Assembly (NCBI RefSeq): GCF_014303395.1 | Contig: NZ_CP060298.1 | Location: forward strand, 5,413,001-5,477,000 | Origin: Nakamurella sp. PAMC28650 | GTDB lineage: Bacteria > Actinomycetota > Actinomycetes > Mycobacteriales > Nakamurellaceae | Length of the DNA stretch: 64,000 nt | Reading direction: 5' to 3' | In this document: piece after piece, positions 16,843-27,295 of the stretch | Position numbering within the stretch: position 1 is the first letter of the stretch | Layout: every line of letters begins with the position of its first letter | Notes under the pieces: model-generated | Seen by the model: the letters and a program-made list of their open reading frames with translations, nothing else | Told to the model about the DNA's origin: nothing | Database searches by the model: none | Translations under genes and position numbers: made by a program

Positions 16843-16918
16843 CGTTCGTGCAGGGGCCGACCGGCCCCGGCACCACCCGAAGGCGACCCCAGAGGTGTGA
16901 GATCAGCAGGGGGAGAAC

Positions 16919-17677
16919 ATGAGCTACTCGGTCGGCCAGGTAGCCGATCTGGCGGGTGTGACGATCCGGACGTTGCACCACTACGGTCAGATCGGCCTGC
17001 TGGAGCCACAGGACCGCAGCCCCACCGGGTACCGCCAGTACTCCGATGCGGACCTGAATCGGTTGCAGCACATCCTGTTCTATCGGGAGCTCGGATTCCC
17101 ACTCACCGAGATCGCCGCCATTCTCAGCAAGCCGGGCGCGACGGCCAGAGCTCACCTGCGCAGGCAGCACGAGCTCCTCACCCAGCGGATCGCCCGGCTC
17201 ACCGACATGGTGGCCGCCGTCGAAAAGGAACTGGAGGCCCACAGCATGGGAATCGCACTGACACCGCAGGAGAAGTTCGAGATCTTCGGACCGAACTACA
17301 GCGAGAACTACGAGATGGAGGCGGAAGAGCGCTGGGGGGATACTCCGGCGTGGCAACAGTCGCAGACCCGCACTCAGGCGTTCACGAAGCAGGACTGGGT
17401 CAAGGTCAAGCAGGACGAAGACGACCTCAATCGCCGACTGGTGGCGGCCATGACGGCCGGCGCAGCGCCGAACAGCGACGAGGCATTGGATCTCGCCGAG
17501 GCGCACCACCGGAGCATCGAGGTGTTCTACGACTGCCCCTACCCCATGCACCGTGGCCTGGGCGACATGTATCTGGCCGACGAGAGGTTCACGCGGACCT
17601 ACGAGGAGCTGGCACCGGGCCTGGCGCAATGGTTGCGAGATGCTGTCCACGCCAACGCCGACCGTCAGGAGCGCTGA
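16919..17677 (+). CDS. MerR-family regulator with TipAS-type ligand domain
   Basis: A 252-residue regulator. Residues 1-70 form the MerR winged helix (YSVGQVADLAGVTIRTLHHYGQIGLL, GYRQYSDADL). Residues about 75-112 form the coiled-coil dimerisation helix. Residues about 120-245 match the TipAS antibiotic-recognition domain (FGPNYSENYEMEAEERWGDT, YDCPYPMHRGLGDMYLADERFTRTYEE). TipA of Streptomyces binds thiopeptides and activates its own promoter. The TipAS fold also binds other drugs. The start follows a GGGAG site, and the MerR operator lies 77 nt upstream. No resistance gene is directly attached. Confidence 0.9.
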   Translation: MSYSVGQVADLAGVTIRTLHHYGQIGLLEPQDRSPTGYRQYSDADLNRLQHILFYRELGFPLTEIAAILSKPGATARAHLRRQHELLTQRIARLTDMVAAVEKELEAHSMGIALTPQEKFEIFGPNYSENYEMEAEERWGDTPAWQQSQTRTQAFTKQDWVKVKQDEDDLNRRLVAAMTAGAAPNSDEALDLAEAHHRSIEVFYDCPYPMHRGLGDMYLADERFTRTYEELAPGLAQWLRDAVHANADRQER

Positions 17678-17774
17678 CCGCGGACCCTCGGCGAGCACCG
17701 GTCACGGGGCGAACCACCACCAGGCAGGAGGTGGCGCGGGATCCCACATCACGGAACCCGCATCACCTCCTGGG

Positions 17775-17942
17775 TCAGGACCCCCCGGAACCTGCGTGCG
17801 ACCCGCCGCCGCCGGACAGCGACCCGGTGAGCGCGATGGCGCCCACCGCCGCCGTCGCAACGGCACCGGCCGTGATACCTCTGACCCTGGAACGCATCCG
17901 ATCGCGGCGCTCTGCCGGTGGACGCCGATCCTGCTGTGTCAC
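17775..17942 (-). CDS. Small Gly-rich single-helix protein (putative)
   Basis: A 55-residue frame from a GTG at 17942, with an AAAGGG ribosome site about 6 nt upstream. The layout is a charged, arginine-rich N-terminus (about residues 5-21), one hydrophobic helix GITAGAVATAAVGAIALTG (about 22-40), then a Gly/Ser tail ending SHAGSGGS. This fits a tiny membrane or secreted protein. No family is recognised. Support is the ribosome site, the good helix and the 350-bp gap between the MerR gene and the convergent acyl-CoA ligase. A competing 74-residue frame on the same strand lacks such features. Confidence 0.45.
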   Translation of the reverse strand: MTQQDRRPPAERRDRMRSRVRGITAGAVATAAVGAIALTGSLSGGGGSHAGSGGS

Positions 17943-18027
17943 TCGCGACCCTTTCCACGCACGTCGAGAGCACCGAGCTTGACCGGTCCGGCTGTGCCGC
18001 TGCTGTGACCAGCGTGGGACACGGGGA

Positions 18028-19548
18028 CTACTTCAGCCCGGCGACCAGTTCCCGCTTCAGGATCTTGCCGCTGGGACCCATCGGGAACGAGTCGACGAAC
18101 TCGACGCGGCGGGGGTACTTGTACCGCCCGAGGTTCTCCCGCGACCACGCGATCAGGCCCGCCTCGTCGAGATCCGCCCCTTCCGGGGACCTGACCACGA
18201 CGGCGCAGATCTCCTCCCCGTGGACCTCGCTGGGGTAGCCGATCACCGCGACCTGGGCGACCCCGGGATGTCCCGCCAGGACCTCCTCGACCTCACGCGG
18301 GTAGACGTTGTAGCCGCCGCGCAGGATCATGTCCTTCTTCCGGTCGACGATCGACAGAAACCCGTCCTCGTCCTTCGTGCCGAGATCCCCGGTGCGGAAC
18401 CAGCCGCCCACCATCACTGCGGCAGTGGCCTCGGGGTTGCCGAGGTAGCCGGCGAAGACGCAGTGCCCACGGATGACGACCTCACCCATCTCGCCGACCG
18501 GCATGAGATCGATGCGACCCTCGACCTCCGCGGCGGCGATCTCGGCCTGCACGCCCCAGATCGCCCGGCCGACGGTGCCGGGCTTGCGGCCGAACACCGG
18601 CTGGTTGAAGGTGGCGACCGGCGATGTCTCGGAAAGTCCGTAGCCCTCGTAGATGTCGGCCTTGAAGACCTCGGCGAACTTGTCGATCACGGCGACCGGC
18701 AGGCTCGCCCCACCGGACGCCGCCACCCGCAGTTGCGGACGACGCGGGTCGGACCGGGCGGCCGCGAGCAGACCGATGTACATCGTCGGCACGCCCATGA
18801 AGACGTTGACCTTCTCGGAGACGATCAGGTCGATGGCCGCAGCGCCGTCGAAACGCGGCAGCAGGACGAGCGTCGAGCCGGCGAAGAAGCCCGCGTTCAT
18901 CGCGCAGGTCTGCCCGAAGGAATGGAAAAGGGGCAGGCAACCCAGCACGATGTCGGCGCTGGACATCCCCATCACGGTGGTGGCCGAGGTGATCGCGTTC
19001 ATCGTCATGTTGAGCTGCGTCAGGATTGCACCCCTGGGCGCGCCGGTGGTGCCGGAGGTGTAGAGGATGACGGCCTCGTCGTGGGCGTCGCGTTCCACGT
19101 AGGCGGCCAGCGGGGTCGCGTCCTCGGCCATCTCGTCGAGACGGTCGACACCCTCGCCGCCCATCACCGCGAACAGCGGGATCCCGGCTGCGGCGGCGGC
19201 CGGTGCGCCCTCGGCCAGGAGGGGTGCACCGACGATCAGCAGCTTGCAGCCGGCGTTCTGGAGAACGTACGTGATCTCCCTGGACACCAGCAGCGCGTGC
19301 ACCGGTACGACGACCGCGCCGAGCGAGAGCGCCGCGTAGTACGCCCGTGGGAAGTCCGGCACGTTCGGCATCAGCAGGCCGACCTTGTCGCCGGGACCGA
19401 CACCCGCCTCGGCGAGCACGGCCGCGTAGCGCCTGGCCTGCTCCCATAGTCTGCTGTAGGAGGTTCGCTCGGCGCCCATCACGACGGCGTCCGCGTCGGG
19501 ATAGCGAAGAGCGGATTCGGCGAGGATGCTGCACAGACTGAGGCTCAT
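18028..19548 (-). CDS. Class I adenylate-forming acyl-CoA ligase
   Basis: A 506-residue ANL-superfamily ligase. The P-loop motif YTSGTTGAPRGAILT, YGLSETSP, the GWFRTGDLG hinge region, and the C-terminal catalytic lysine in PSGKILKREL are all present. It should activate a carboxylic acid with ATP and load CoA. The chain-length preference is not readable; it resembles long-chain FadD-type proteins. The start MSLSLCSIL is chosen because frame extension upstream (to 19836) has no ANL similarity and runs into the gltA promoter region. It is divergent from gltA. Confidence 0.88.
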   Translation of the reverse strand: MSLSLCSILAESALRYPDADAVVMGAERTSYSRLWEQARRYAAVLAEAGVGPGDKVGLLMPNVPDFPRAYYAALSLGAVVVPVHALLVSREITYVLQNAGCKLLIVGAPLLAEGAPAAAAAGIPLFAVMGGEGVDRLDEMAEDATPLAAYVERDAHDEAVILYTSGTTGAPRGAILTQLNMTMNAITSATTVMGMSSADIVLGCLPLFHSFGQTCAMNAGFFAGSTLVLLPRFDGAAAIDLIVSEKVNVFMGVPTMYIGLLAAARSDPRRPQLRVAASGGASLPVAVIDKFAEVFKADIYEGYGLSETSPVATFNQPVFGRKPGTVGRAIWGVQAEIAAAEVEGRIDLMPVGEMGEVVIRGHCVFAGYLGNPEATAAVMVGGWFRTGDLGTKDEDGFLSIVDRKKDMILRGGYNVYPREVEEVLAGHPGVAQVAVIGYPSEVHGEEICAVVVRSPEGADLDEAGLIAWSRENLGRYKYPRRVEFVDSFPMGPSGKILKRELVAGLK

Positions 19549-19834
19549 CGATGAGTTCCGCTCTTCTTCGTGTCCGATTCTCCGGACGTTCCCTGTGCGG
19601 TTCGGCGCAGGTGGTGGACAGGCTGCCCGGATGGACGGACTGGGATCAACGTCACAAGCCGACCATACGCACACCGGGAAATGCTGACCCGGTTGGCTGT
19701 GCCGGCTCTTCGAGAAGTAGATTCGCCGGACAAGGAGTTGCACTCCCGCCATCGGTACCGGGCCGACCCGCCTTCCGCCGCTGGATCGGCGAGGTACCGC
19801 TGTGGTCAAAAACTGTGAAGAAGCGCAGACGCGC

Positions 19835-21193
<1,359 letters not shown>

Positions 21194-21222
21194 CCCTGCT
21201 CCATCGCGCTCCTCCGGGTCTG

Positions 21223-21317
21223 CGGCGCGTCGGAAAGTCTCCGGCGCGTCGGAAAGTCTCCGGCGCGTGGAAAACCCCCCGGCGCGTCGGAAAGTCTCCG
21301 GCGCGTGGAAAACTGTG
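21223..21317. repeat. Five 19-bp tandem repeats between gltA and the photolyase
   Basis: Units of exactly 19 bp come in two forms. CGGCGCGTCGGAAAGTCTC appears three times (21223, 21242, 21280). CGGCGCGTGGAAAA plus 5 variable bases appears twice (21261, 21299). They lie between gltA and the photolyase and show no coding sense. Confidence 0.85.
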
Positions 21318-21416
21318 GATTCAGGTCCACTTCCGCTGGCTGCCTTCCTGGCCGGAATCGAGACTTTGCGACGCGCGACAGCGTATGTTTTGCCCACCGA
21401 CGGGAACTGACCTGAC

Positions 21417-22790
21417 GTGACCTCCCTGCTCTGGTTCCGCCGCGATCTCCGACTCGACGACCACCCGGCTCTGCTGGAGGCGGCCCGATCCGGTGACGTC
21501 CTGGGCGTCTTCGTGGCCGACGACAAGCTGCTGAACGGCTCGGGATCGCCCCGACGTCATTTCCTGGCCGGCTGCCTGACGAAACTGTCCGAGTCCATGG
21601 GCGGCCGCTTGATGATCGCGCACGGGCGACCGGAGAACGTCATCCCCTCGTTGGCAACGAAAGTCGGGGCCGACACGGTCCATCTGTCCGCGGACTACGG
21701 ACCCTACGGGCGCAAGCGTGATGCGCGGGTGGAGGATGCCCTGCGGCGCAAGGACATCGAGATGATCGCCACCGGTTCTGCCTATGCCGTCGCCCCCGGT
21801 CGGGTCCGCAAACCGGACGGAACTCCGTATGCCGTGTTCACCCCCTTCCACCGTGCCTGGTCAGCACACGGCTGGCGCGGGCCTGCTGGATCCGGGGGCG
21901 ACGTCGAGTGGCTCGATCCAGAAGACCTCGGCCCCCGGTTCGCCGTCGAAAAACTCTCCGCCGCCATTCCGTCCGACATGACCTTGCCCGCGCCCGGGGA
22001 AAAGGCCGCCCAGCAGGTATGGTCCGACTTCCTGGAAAAGGCGGTCGCCGACTACGACGACGAGCGGAACCGGCCGGATCACCCCGGTACCAGCCACATG
22101 TCGCCCTATCTCAAATGGGGATGCGTACACCCGCGGACACTGCTGGCCGACCTGTCGAAACGACGATCCGTCGGGGCGGCGTCCTACCAGCGGGAATTGG
22201 GTTTCCGGGACTTCTACGGTGACATCCTCTTCCATCGCCCCGAAACGCTGACGGTGTCCGCCGACCCGGTGATCGACGGCCTGGATTGGGACAGCGGGAA
22301 AGAGGCGGACACCAGGCTCGAGGCATGGAAGACCGGGCGCACCGGATATCCGTACATCGACGCCGGCTTGCGACAACTGATGGCGGAGGGGTGGATCCAC
22401 AATCGCGTCCGAATGGGCGTCGCGTCCTTCCTGATCAAAGATCTCCACCTGGCGTGGCAACTGGGGGCGGCGCATTTCATGGATCACCTGGTGGACGGCG
22501 ACATCGCGTCGAACACCCACGGCTGGCAGTGGGTGGCCGGCGCCGGCGCCCAGGCCTCGCCGTACTACCGCGTCTTCAACCCGATCGCCCAGGGCGAGAA
22601 GTTCGACCCGCAGGGCGATTACGTCCGCCGGTACGTCCCGGAGCTGGCCGGCGTCGCCGGCAAGGCCGTGCACCGACCATGGGACCTACCGGACGGAATG
22701 CCCAAGGGGTACCCAGCACCGATCGTGGATCATGCCGCCGAGCGGATCGAGACCCTCCGCCGCTGGGAGCAACGTCCGCACAGCCGCTGA
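21417..22790 (+). CDS. phrB: Deoxyribodipyrimidine photolyase / cryptochrome
   Basis: A 457-residue flavoprotein that should split UV-induced cyclobutane pyrimidine dimers using blue light. The N-terminal antenna-chromophore domain begins LLWFRRDLRLDDHPAL. The FAD-binding domain contains TSHMSPYLKWGCVHPRTLL, RELGFRDFYGDIL, GYPYIDAGLRQL, NRVRMGVASFLIKDL and NTHGWQWVAGAGAQASPYYRVFNP. The last is the class I CPD photolyase signature. The start is the GTG at 21417, and no other start lies near the MTSLLWFRRDL beginning. The length is normal for the family. Confidence 0.94.
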   Translation: MTSLLWFRRDLRLDDHPALLEAARSGDVLGVFVADDKLLNGSGSPRRHFLAGCLTKLSESMGGRLMIAHGRPENVIPSLATKVGADTVHLSADYGPYGRKRDARVEDALRRKDIEMIATGSAYAVAPGRVRKPDGTPYAVFTPFHRAWSAHGWRGPAGSGGDVEWLDPEDLGPRFAVEKLSAAIPSDMTLPAPGEKAAQQVWSDFLEKAVADYDDERNRPDHPGTSHMSPYLKWGCVHPRTLLADLSKRRSVGAASYQRELGFRDFYGDILFHRPETLTVSADPVIDGLDWDSGKEADTRLEAWKTGRTGYPYIDAGLRQLMAEGWIHNRVRMGVASFLIKDLHLAWQLGAAHFMDHLVDGDIASNTHGWQWVAGAGAQASPYYRVFNPIAQGEKFDPQGDYVRRYVPELAGVAGKAVHRPWDLPDGMPKGYPAPIVDHAAERIETLRRWEQRPHSR

Positions 22791-22802
22791 CGCCCGCCGG
22801 TC

Positions 22803-22925
22803 GACGCGCTCCGCTGGGCGGGGCCTCTGGCGGGCGCGCTCCGCCGGGCGGGGCCTCTGGCGGGCGGGGCCTCTGGCGGGGGCCGCCTCGCATTCAATCG
22901 GGCGGGGCCTCTGTCGGGGGCCGCC
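22803..22925. repeat. GC-rich degenerate repeats downstream of the photolyase
   Basis: Four copies of a GGGCGGGGCCTCTGGCGGG-like unit, some preceded by GCGCTCCGC(T/C), are irregularly spaced. A separate 18-bp direct repeat (GGCAGATCCGTATGCGCC, twice) follows at about 22973-23009. The tract fills the space between the photolyase and the convergent DUF2630 gene. No gene or promoter is seen in it. Confidence 0.75.
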
Positions 22926-23021
22926 GCGCAGACAACAGTGCCCGTCCGACGCCTTGCGGGCCACAGTTCAGGCAGATCCGTATGCGCCCGGCAGATCCGT
23001 ATGCGCCGGACGCACCGAGAA

Positions 23022-23267
23022 CTACTGGAGGTAACCCTCGACGGTCTTCACGGGCCGGGCCGCCGCGTCCTCCGGGTTCCCACCGAACTCCGACTTGGCG
23101 CGACGCTGCCGCAGCAGGTCCCAGCACTGGTCGAGGGCTTCCTCCAGGGATTGGAGCTGCGCGCGCTCCTCCTGCGAGTCGATCTCGCCGGCCAGCCGCT
23201 TCTGGCGCAATTGGTGCTCCTGGTCCACCAGTGACCGAACGGTCCCGAGGGTGTCGTGCTCTGACAC
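23022..23267 (-). CDS. DUF2630 family protein
   Basis: An 81-residue protein matching the DUF2630 pattern: an N-terminal helix with LVDQEHQLRQK, a mid helix, then LDQCWDLLRQRRAKSEFG and a C-terminal VEGYLQ. The whole chain is predicted as a helical hairpin. The GTG at 23267 is chosen because AAAGGAG lies 7 nt upstream and the length matches the family (about 80). Function is unknown. It is common in actinobacteria as a free-standing small gene. Confidence 0.85.
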   Translation of the reverse strand: MSEHDTLGTVRSLVDQEHQLRQKRLAGEIDSQEERAQLQSLEEALDQCWDLLRQRRAKSEFGGNPEDAAARPVKTVEGYLQ

Positions 23268-23308
23268 GGTGATCTCCTTTACAACTGCTCGGTGACAACT
23301 GCTCGGTC

Positions 23309-24292
23309 CTATCCCGGACGACGACTGCCTGTTCCTACCATGGACGAACCGTGCTGGGCTCGGAAACCTTCCGGCCGCAGGCCCCACGACGCGGACCACT
23401 TCGCACCGGGCTCCAGCCAGAGCAGTCCGTCGCCGGAGTTGAAGGCGTTGACAGCGCACGTCATCGGCTCGACGGCGATCGCGACCCGCTGGTCGGACCG
23501 TCCGGGCACCGGGAACCCCGGTGGCGAGAACACCTGCACCCAGCCGAACACCTCGTCCGCCCACAGGACCAGAGCGGTGCCGTCGGGAGCAGCAAGCCGG
23601 TGCTCGACGCGGCCGTCGCTCACCGCGAGGTCGGTCAGCGCCACGTCGGCCTTGATCTCACCCACCCTGACGCCACCTCGCAGGTCCACGTGTCTGCCCT
23701 CGACCGACTCCTTCGACACCGGGATCATCGCCTCGTCCACCAGCGCGTGGGTGGCACCGGACACCGTGATCGTCAGATCGGCGGCAGCGCACGGGCCGAC
23801 CCGGAGGTAGGGGTGCGCGCCGATGCCGAACGGCGCGGTACCGGAGCCCACGTTGGCGAGCCGATGGGTGACCTGGAGTCCGGCGTCGGTCAACGTGTAC
23901 GTCACCGACGTGTCGAGGGTGAACGGGTAACCGTGTTGCGGATAGATCGAAGCGCCCAGGGTGACCGAGTCGCGCGTCTGCTCCAGCAACTCGTAGGCGG
24001 TGTTGCGCAGCAGACCGTGGATCGCGTTCCCGCGGGAGGGTTCGGTGATGTCCAGTTGCTGGGTCGTGCCCTGGTGCTCCCACCGACCACCGGCCACCCG
24101 GTTGGGCCAGGGCGCGAGCACCATCCCGCAACCCAGCGGAGCCACCAGGTCGTCGGTCCAGGTCTCGGTGAAGTGCACACCGGCCACCGAGAACTCCCGC
24201 AGCACCGCCGCCACCTGACCGACCCTGACCAGCGCATCACCATGTCGGATCTCGAATTGATGACCGGAAACAGCACGGGGCGCCAATTTCAC
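23309..24292 (-). CDS. Aldose 1-epimerase-like protein
   Basis: A 327-residue galactose mutarotase-superfamily beta-sandwich protein. Diagnostic pieces are APWPNRVAGGRWEHQG, NAIHGLLRNTAYEL (His near residue 90), FGIGAHPYLRVG (catalytic-type His), and the acidic end of AVEPMTCAVNAFNSGDGL. These enzymes interconvert alpha and beta anomers of hexoses. Many distant members act on sugar phosphates or have unknown substrates. The GTG at 24292 is preferred over the ATG at 24394 because the latter would overlap the upstream gene by about 70 nt. The 28-nt gap suggests cotranscription with the next upstream gene. Confidence 0.82.
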   Translation of the reverse strand: MKLAPRAVSGHQFEIRHGDALVRVGQVAAVLREFSVAGVHFTETWTDDLVAPLGCGMVLAPWPNRVAGGRWEHQGTTQQLDITEPSRGNAIHGLLRNTAYELLEQTRDSVTLGASIYPQHGYPFTLDTSVTYTLTDAGLQVTHRLANVGSGTAPFGIGAHPYLRVGPCAAADLTITVSGATHALVDEAMIPVSKESVEGRHVDLRGGVRVGEIKADVALTDLAVSDGRVEHRLAAPDGTALVLWADEVFGWVQVFSPPGFPVPGRSDQRVAIAVEPMTCAVNAFNSGDGLLWLEPGAKWSASWGLRPEGFRAQHGSSMVGTGSRRPG

Positions 24293-24320
24293 GACCGGTA
24301 TCCGTTCGTGCGGTGCGCGT

Positions 24321-24896
24321 TCATCGGGCCTGGGCCGTGAACTGCGAGACGGCCCGGCCGAACTGCAGCAGACGCTGCATCTGCGCGAGGCCACCGTCGG
24401 TCACCGACTTGGAGAAGCGATAGGTCTCCACGTACTGCACGGTCCGGGTCTCGTTCGCCTCGGTCAGCTCCGTCATCGAGCGTTCGGGTGTCTGCGTCGA
24501 CAGGTAGAGCATCACCGCATGCATCGTGCGCGAGCCATCTGGCTCGGCCTTGAAACGGTTGCGCAGCCCCTGGTCCACGATCGCCGACAGCGGGATGGTG
24601 CGCACCGAGGACGAGAACATCAGGATGTCGGGCCGGTCGTCGTCGGTCTCGTCGTCCCCGTGCCAGAGAATCAGTCGCCGACCGTCGGTGACGGCGACCT
24701 CCTGCCAGAGGGACTCGCCCCACGCCTGCGTCGAGGCGACCCGCTCGCAGGTGAAAGCCTTGACCTCACCGGGATCCAGGACGCCGTAAAGGGCTTCCAG
24801 GGCAGCATCGGCGTCACGGATGTACGCGCGCACTGCGTCATCGAGACGCGGATACGGCGCCCAGTCCTGCGGGGCGTGCGGTGCGGGGTAGGACAT
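24321..24896 (-). CDS. Conserved hypothetical protein
   Basis: A 191-residue soluble protein with no family I can name with confidence. It has a helical N-terminal part (DDAVRAYIRDADAALEALYGVLD), a beta-rich middle (FTCERVASTQAW, TDGRRLILWHGDDET, SSVRTIPLSAIVDQ), and a helical end (TDGGLAQMQRLLQFGRAVSQF). The middle, with a small beta domain and a SVRTIPL strand, resembles the PH-like layout of several actinobacterial DUFs; that is a weak inference. The ATG at 24896 follows a strong AGGAGG. It is probably in one operon with the aldose epimerase-like gene. Confidence 0.7.
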   Translation of the reverse strand: MSYPAPHAPQDWAPYPRLDDAVRAYIRDADAALEALYGVLDPGEVKAFTCERVASTQAWGESLWQEVAVTDGRRLILWHGDDETDDDRPDILMFSSSVRTIPLSAIVDQGLRNRFKAEPDGSRTMHAVMLYLSTQTPERSMTELTEANETRTVQYVETYRFSKSVTDGGLAQMQRLLQFGRAVSQFTAQAR

Positions 24897-25077
24897 GTAT
24901 GACGCCTCCTGGGCAGCCACGACAACCTGGAGCGTTGCCGACCTCTGATGGGGAATGGGTTCCGGGCCAAGCATCGGGACCTGACGATCGGACGCACATC
25001 GCCACCGAAGGTCCCCTTCCGGCAACCACCGGCGGCACCCTGAATCCTGCCCTATGCAGATGACCGCCGGCGGCGGC

Positions 25078-25788
25078 CTACCGGACGTCCGCCGGGCTCT
25101 TGATCCACGATCTGACGTCCGAGCCCATCGAGAGGGCGATGGCCAGAATCGGCAGGACCGCGTAGATGATCGGCACCCAGACGGCCAGCCCGAAGGCGAA
25201 ATCGGTCAGTCGGATGACGAAGTACACCGACAGCGCGATGGACAGCAGCCCGCCGACCCCCAACAACGTCGAACGGCGGTTCAGCATGGTCGTACCGCCC
25301 GCGATCAACAGGCCTCCGACGACCAGGAGGACGAACCCGATCACGGTGAACTCCGAGCTGTAGCGGTTGCGGTCGCCGTTGGTGGAAAAGCTCGCGCCGC
25401 TGAACATGAACACGCTGCCGATCAGCACGAACCCGGCCTGCACGAACGCCAGCACGGCGGCCGCGATGGCGCCGCCGGGTTTGGGTGGCCGCACCGGGAC
25501 GAGGGGATACATCGGGACGAACTGGTACCCGGGAGGTGGCTGACCCGGGTAGCCGGGAGGTGCATGTCCCGGGTACGTGAGCGGGTAGGCGGGGGGCTGC
25601 GGCGCATAGGGGTCGACCGCCGAATAGGCCGGTGGACCCGGCGGCAGCGGCTGACCGGTGACCGGATCGAACGCCGGGGGCATCTGGTAGCCCGGCGGAA
25701 CCTGAGGGCCCGGCGGAGTCCACGGAGTGGCAGGGCCGAACTGGTTCGCCGGGCCGTACCGGTTCGCCTCGTCATTTCCCTGGCTCAT
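25078..25788 (-). CDS. Pro-rich N-tail membrane protein
   Basis: A 236-residue protein. Residues 1-103 are disordered and proline/tyrosine/glycine-rich (PPGYQMPPAF, PPGYPGQPPPGYQF). Four hydrophobic segments follow, at about 106-128, 146-165, 173-191 and 201-219. This architecture, a cytoplasmic Pro-rich tail plus four helices, is frequent in actinobacterial envelope proteins of unknown function. No catalytic motif is seen. The neighbour on its 5-prime side is the MFS/pdxH pair on the same strand, 120 nt away. Confidence 0.72.
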   Translation of the reverse strand: MSQGNDEANRYGPANQFGPATPWTPPGPQVPPGYQMPPAFDPVTGQPLPPGPPAYSAVDPYAPQPPAYPLTYPGHAPPGYPGQPPPGYQFVPMYPLVPVRPPKPGGAIAAAVLAFVQAGFVLIGSVFMFSGASFSTNGDRNRYSSEFTVIGFVLLVVGGLLIAGGTTMLNRRSTLLGVGGLLSIALSVYFVIRLTDFAFGLAVWVPIIYAVLPILAIALSMGSDVRSWIKSPADVR

Positions 25789-25909
25789 GCTGTGTCCCCA
25801 TTTCCCGCCCGGCGGCCGCGGTGACGTGCGCCCTCGATGATTCTGCCCGATCCCGCCGACAGCAACAGCTTCCTGGGCAGCGCAGACCCGTGGCGCCGGA
25901 CGCGCCGGC

Positions 25910-27295
25910 TCAGGCCGACCTCTCGATCACGCGGCCGGGTTCGTCGTTGGTGGGATGGCGGGAGTCGTAGTCGCGCAGGGAACGGCCGAAATAGCCGGCC
26001 ACCACCGTCAGGACCACGCACAGCAGGCCACCACCGATGACGGCGAACGTGGTGGAGGTGGCGTCTGCGACCACGCCGTGGACCAGATCTGCCAGTCGCG
26101 GGCCGCCCGCGACGACGACGGTGAACACCCCCTGGAGTCGTCCACGCATCTCGTCGGTCGCCGCCACCTGCAACAACGTCGAGCGGTAGACCGAGCTGAC
26201 CAGGTCCGAGAAGCCGCCGATCGCCAGGTAGATCACCGCGAGCCACAGCACCGAGGTGGTACCGAACAGCGCCATGGAGAAGCCCCACATCACCACGGCC
26301 AGCAGGATCGCGATGCCCTGACGGTGCACCCTGGTGATCCAGCCACCGGTGAGCCCGCCCAGCAGCGAGCCGACGGCGAGTCCGGCGTTGAGCACGCCCA
26401 GAGCGACCCCACCACCGGGCGGGCCGCCGAACGTGTGCTCGGCCATCGCCGGGAACAGCGCCCTCGGCATGCCGCAGACCATCGCGATGATGTCGATGAC
26501 GAAGGTCATCAGCAGCAGGGGCCGGGCCTTGAGGTAGATCAGTCCGTCGCTGACCTTGGCCCGCCCGCGGCCGCTCCCGGCACCCGCCGGCGGGATCGGT
26601 GGCAGACGGATGACGGCATAGAGGACGCCGGTCAGCGTCAGCGCGTCGATGAAGAACAGCCACGGCAGGCCCGTCAACGGGATCAGCACGCCGACCAGCA
26701 GTGGACCGACGATGACGCCGGTGGAGAAGACGGTGATGTTCAGCGCGTTCGCCGACGGCACCAGTTCGGCCGGCACGATCCGGGGGAGGATCGCACTCCT
26801 GGTCGGCTGGTTCACGGCGAAGAAGCCCTGCTGGACCGCGAGCAGGGCCATCACGATCCAGATCTGGCGCGTGCCCGACAGGGCCGTCAGCCAGAGGGCG
26901 AGACTGGTGACGGCGATTCCGGCGGACGTGATCATCATCAGCTTCCGCCGGTCGAAGCTGTCCGCGACGGCGCCGCCCAGCAGGCCGAAGACCACCAGTG
27001 GCACCAATGCCACCAGGGAGGCCAGGCCGACCAGGGCCGAGCTGCCGGTGACGTCGAAGATCTGCTGCTGCACCGCCACGGCGGTCAGCTGGGAGCCGAC
27101 AACGGTGGCGATCTGCGAGACGAACATCCGGCGGAAGGCCGGGATGCGCAGGGGCCGGGAGTCGGGCACGATGCGGCCGAGGCGACCGGCCCGGCGGGGC
27201 GGCACCGTGTCGGCGGCAGGTGATCGGTCGGGCTGGGGCGTGACAGGCGAGGGGGTGACGGGCGAGGGCGTGACGGGCGAGGGCGTGTCTGTCAC
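25910..27295 (-). CDS. MFS transporter (enterobactin exporter/EntS-like type)
   Basis: A 461-residue protein with about 12 membrane helices. MFS motifs include GLLGGAVADSFDRRKLMM between helices 2 and 3, followed by helices with NQPTRSAILPRIVPAELVPSANALN, which is typical of the MFS_3/EntS-like group. The substrate is unknown. The GTG start at 27295 overlaps the pdxH stop as GTGA, indicating translational coupling, so longer starts are rejected. The N-terminal tail holds a 15-bp repeat encoding SPVTP three or four times (27241-27290). Confidence 0.82.
   Translation of the reverse strand: MTDTPSPVTPSPVTPSPVTPQPDRSPAADTVPPRRAGRLGRIVPDSRPLRIPAFRRMFVSQIATVVGSQLTAVAVQQQIFDVTGSSALVGLASLVALVPLVVFGLLGGAVADSFDRRKLMMITSAGIAVTSLALWLTALSGTRQIWIVMALLAVQQGFFAVNQPTRSAILPRIVPAELVPSANALNITVFSTGVIVGPLLVGVLIPLTGLPWLFFIDALTLTGVLYAVIRLPPIPPAGAGSGRGRAKVSDGLIYLKARPLLLMTFVIDIIAMVCGMPRALFPAMAEHTFGGPPGGGVALGVLNAGLAVGSLLGGLTGGWITRVHRQGIAILLAVVMWGFSMALFGTTSVLWLAVIYLAIGGFSDLVSSVYRSTLLQVAATDEMRGRLQGVFTVVVAGGPRLADLVHGVVADATSTTFAVIGGGLLCVVLTVVAGYFGRSLRDYDSRHPTNDEPGRVIERSA

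Noticed and set aside
21223-23010. Repeat tracts as a possible CRISPR array
   Set aside because: Units are contiguous or irregular with no unique spacers, and no cas gene is in the window.
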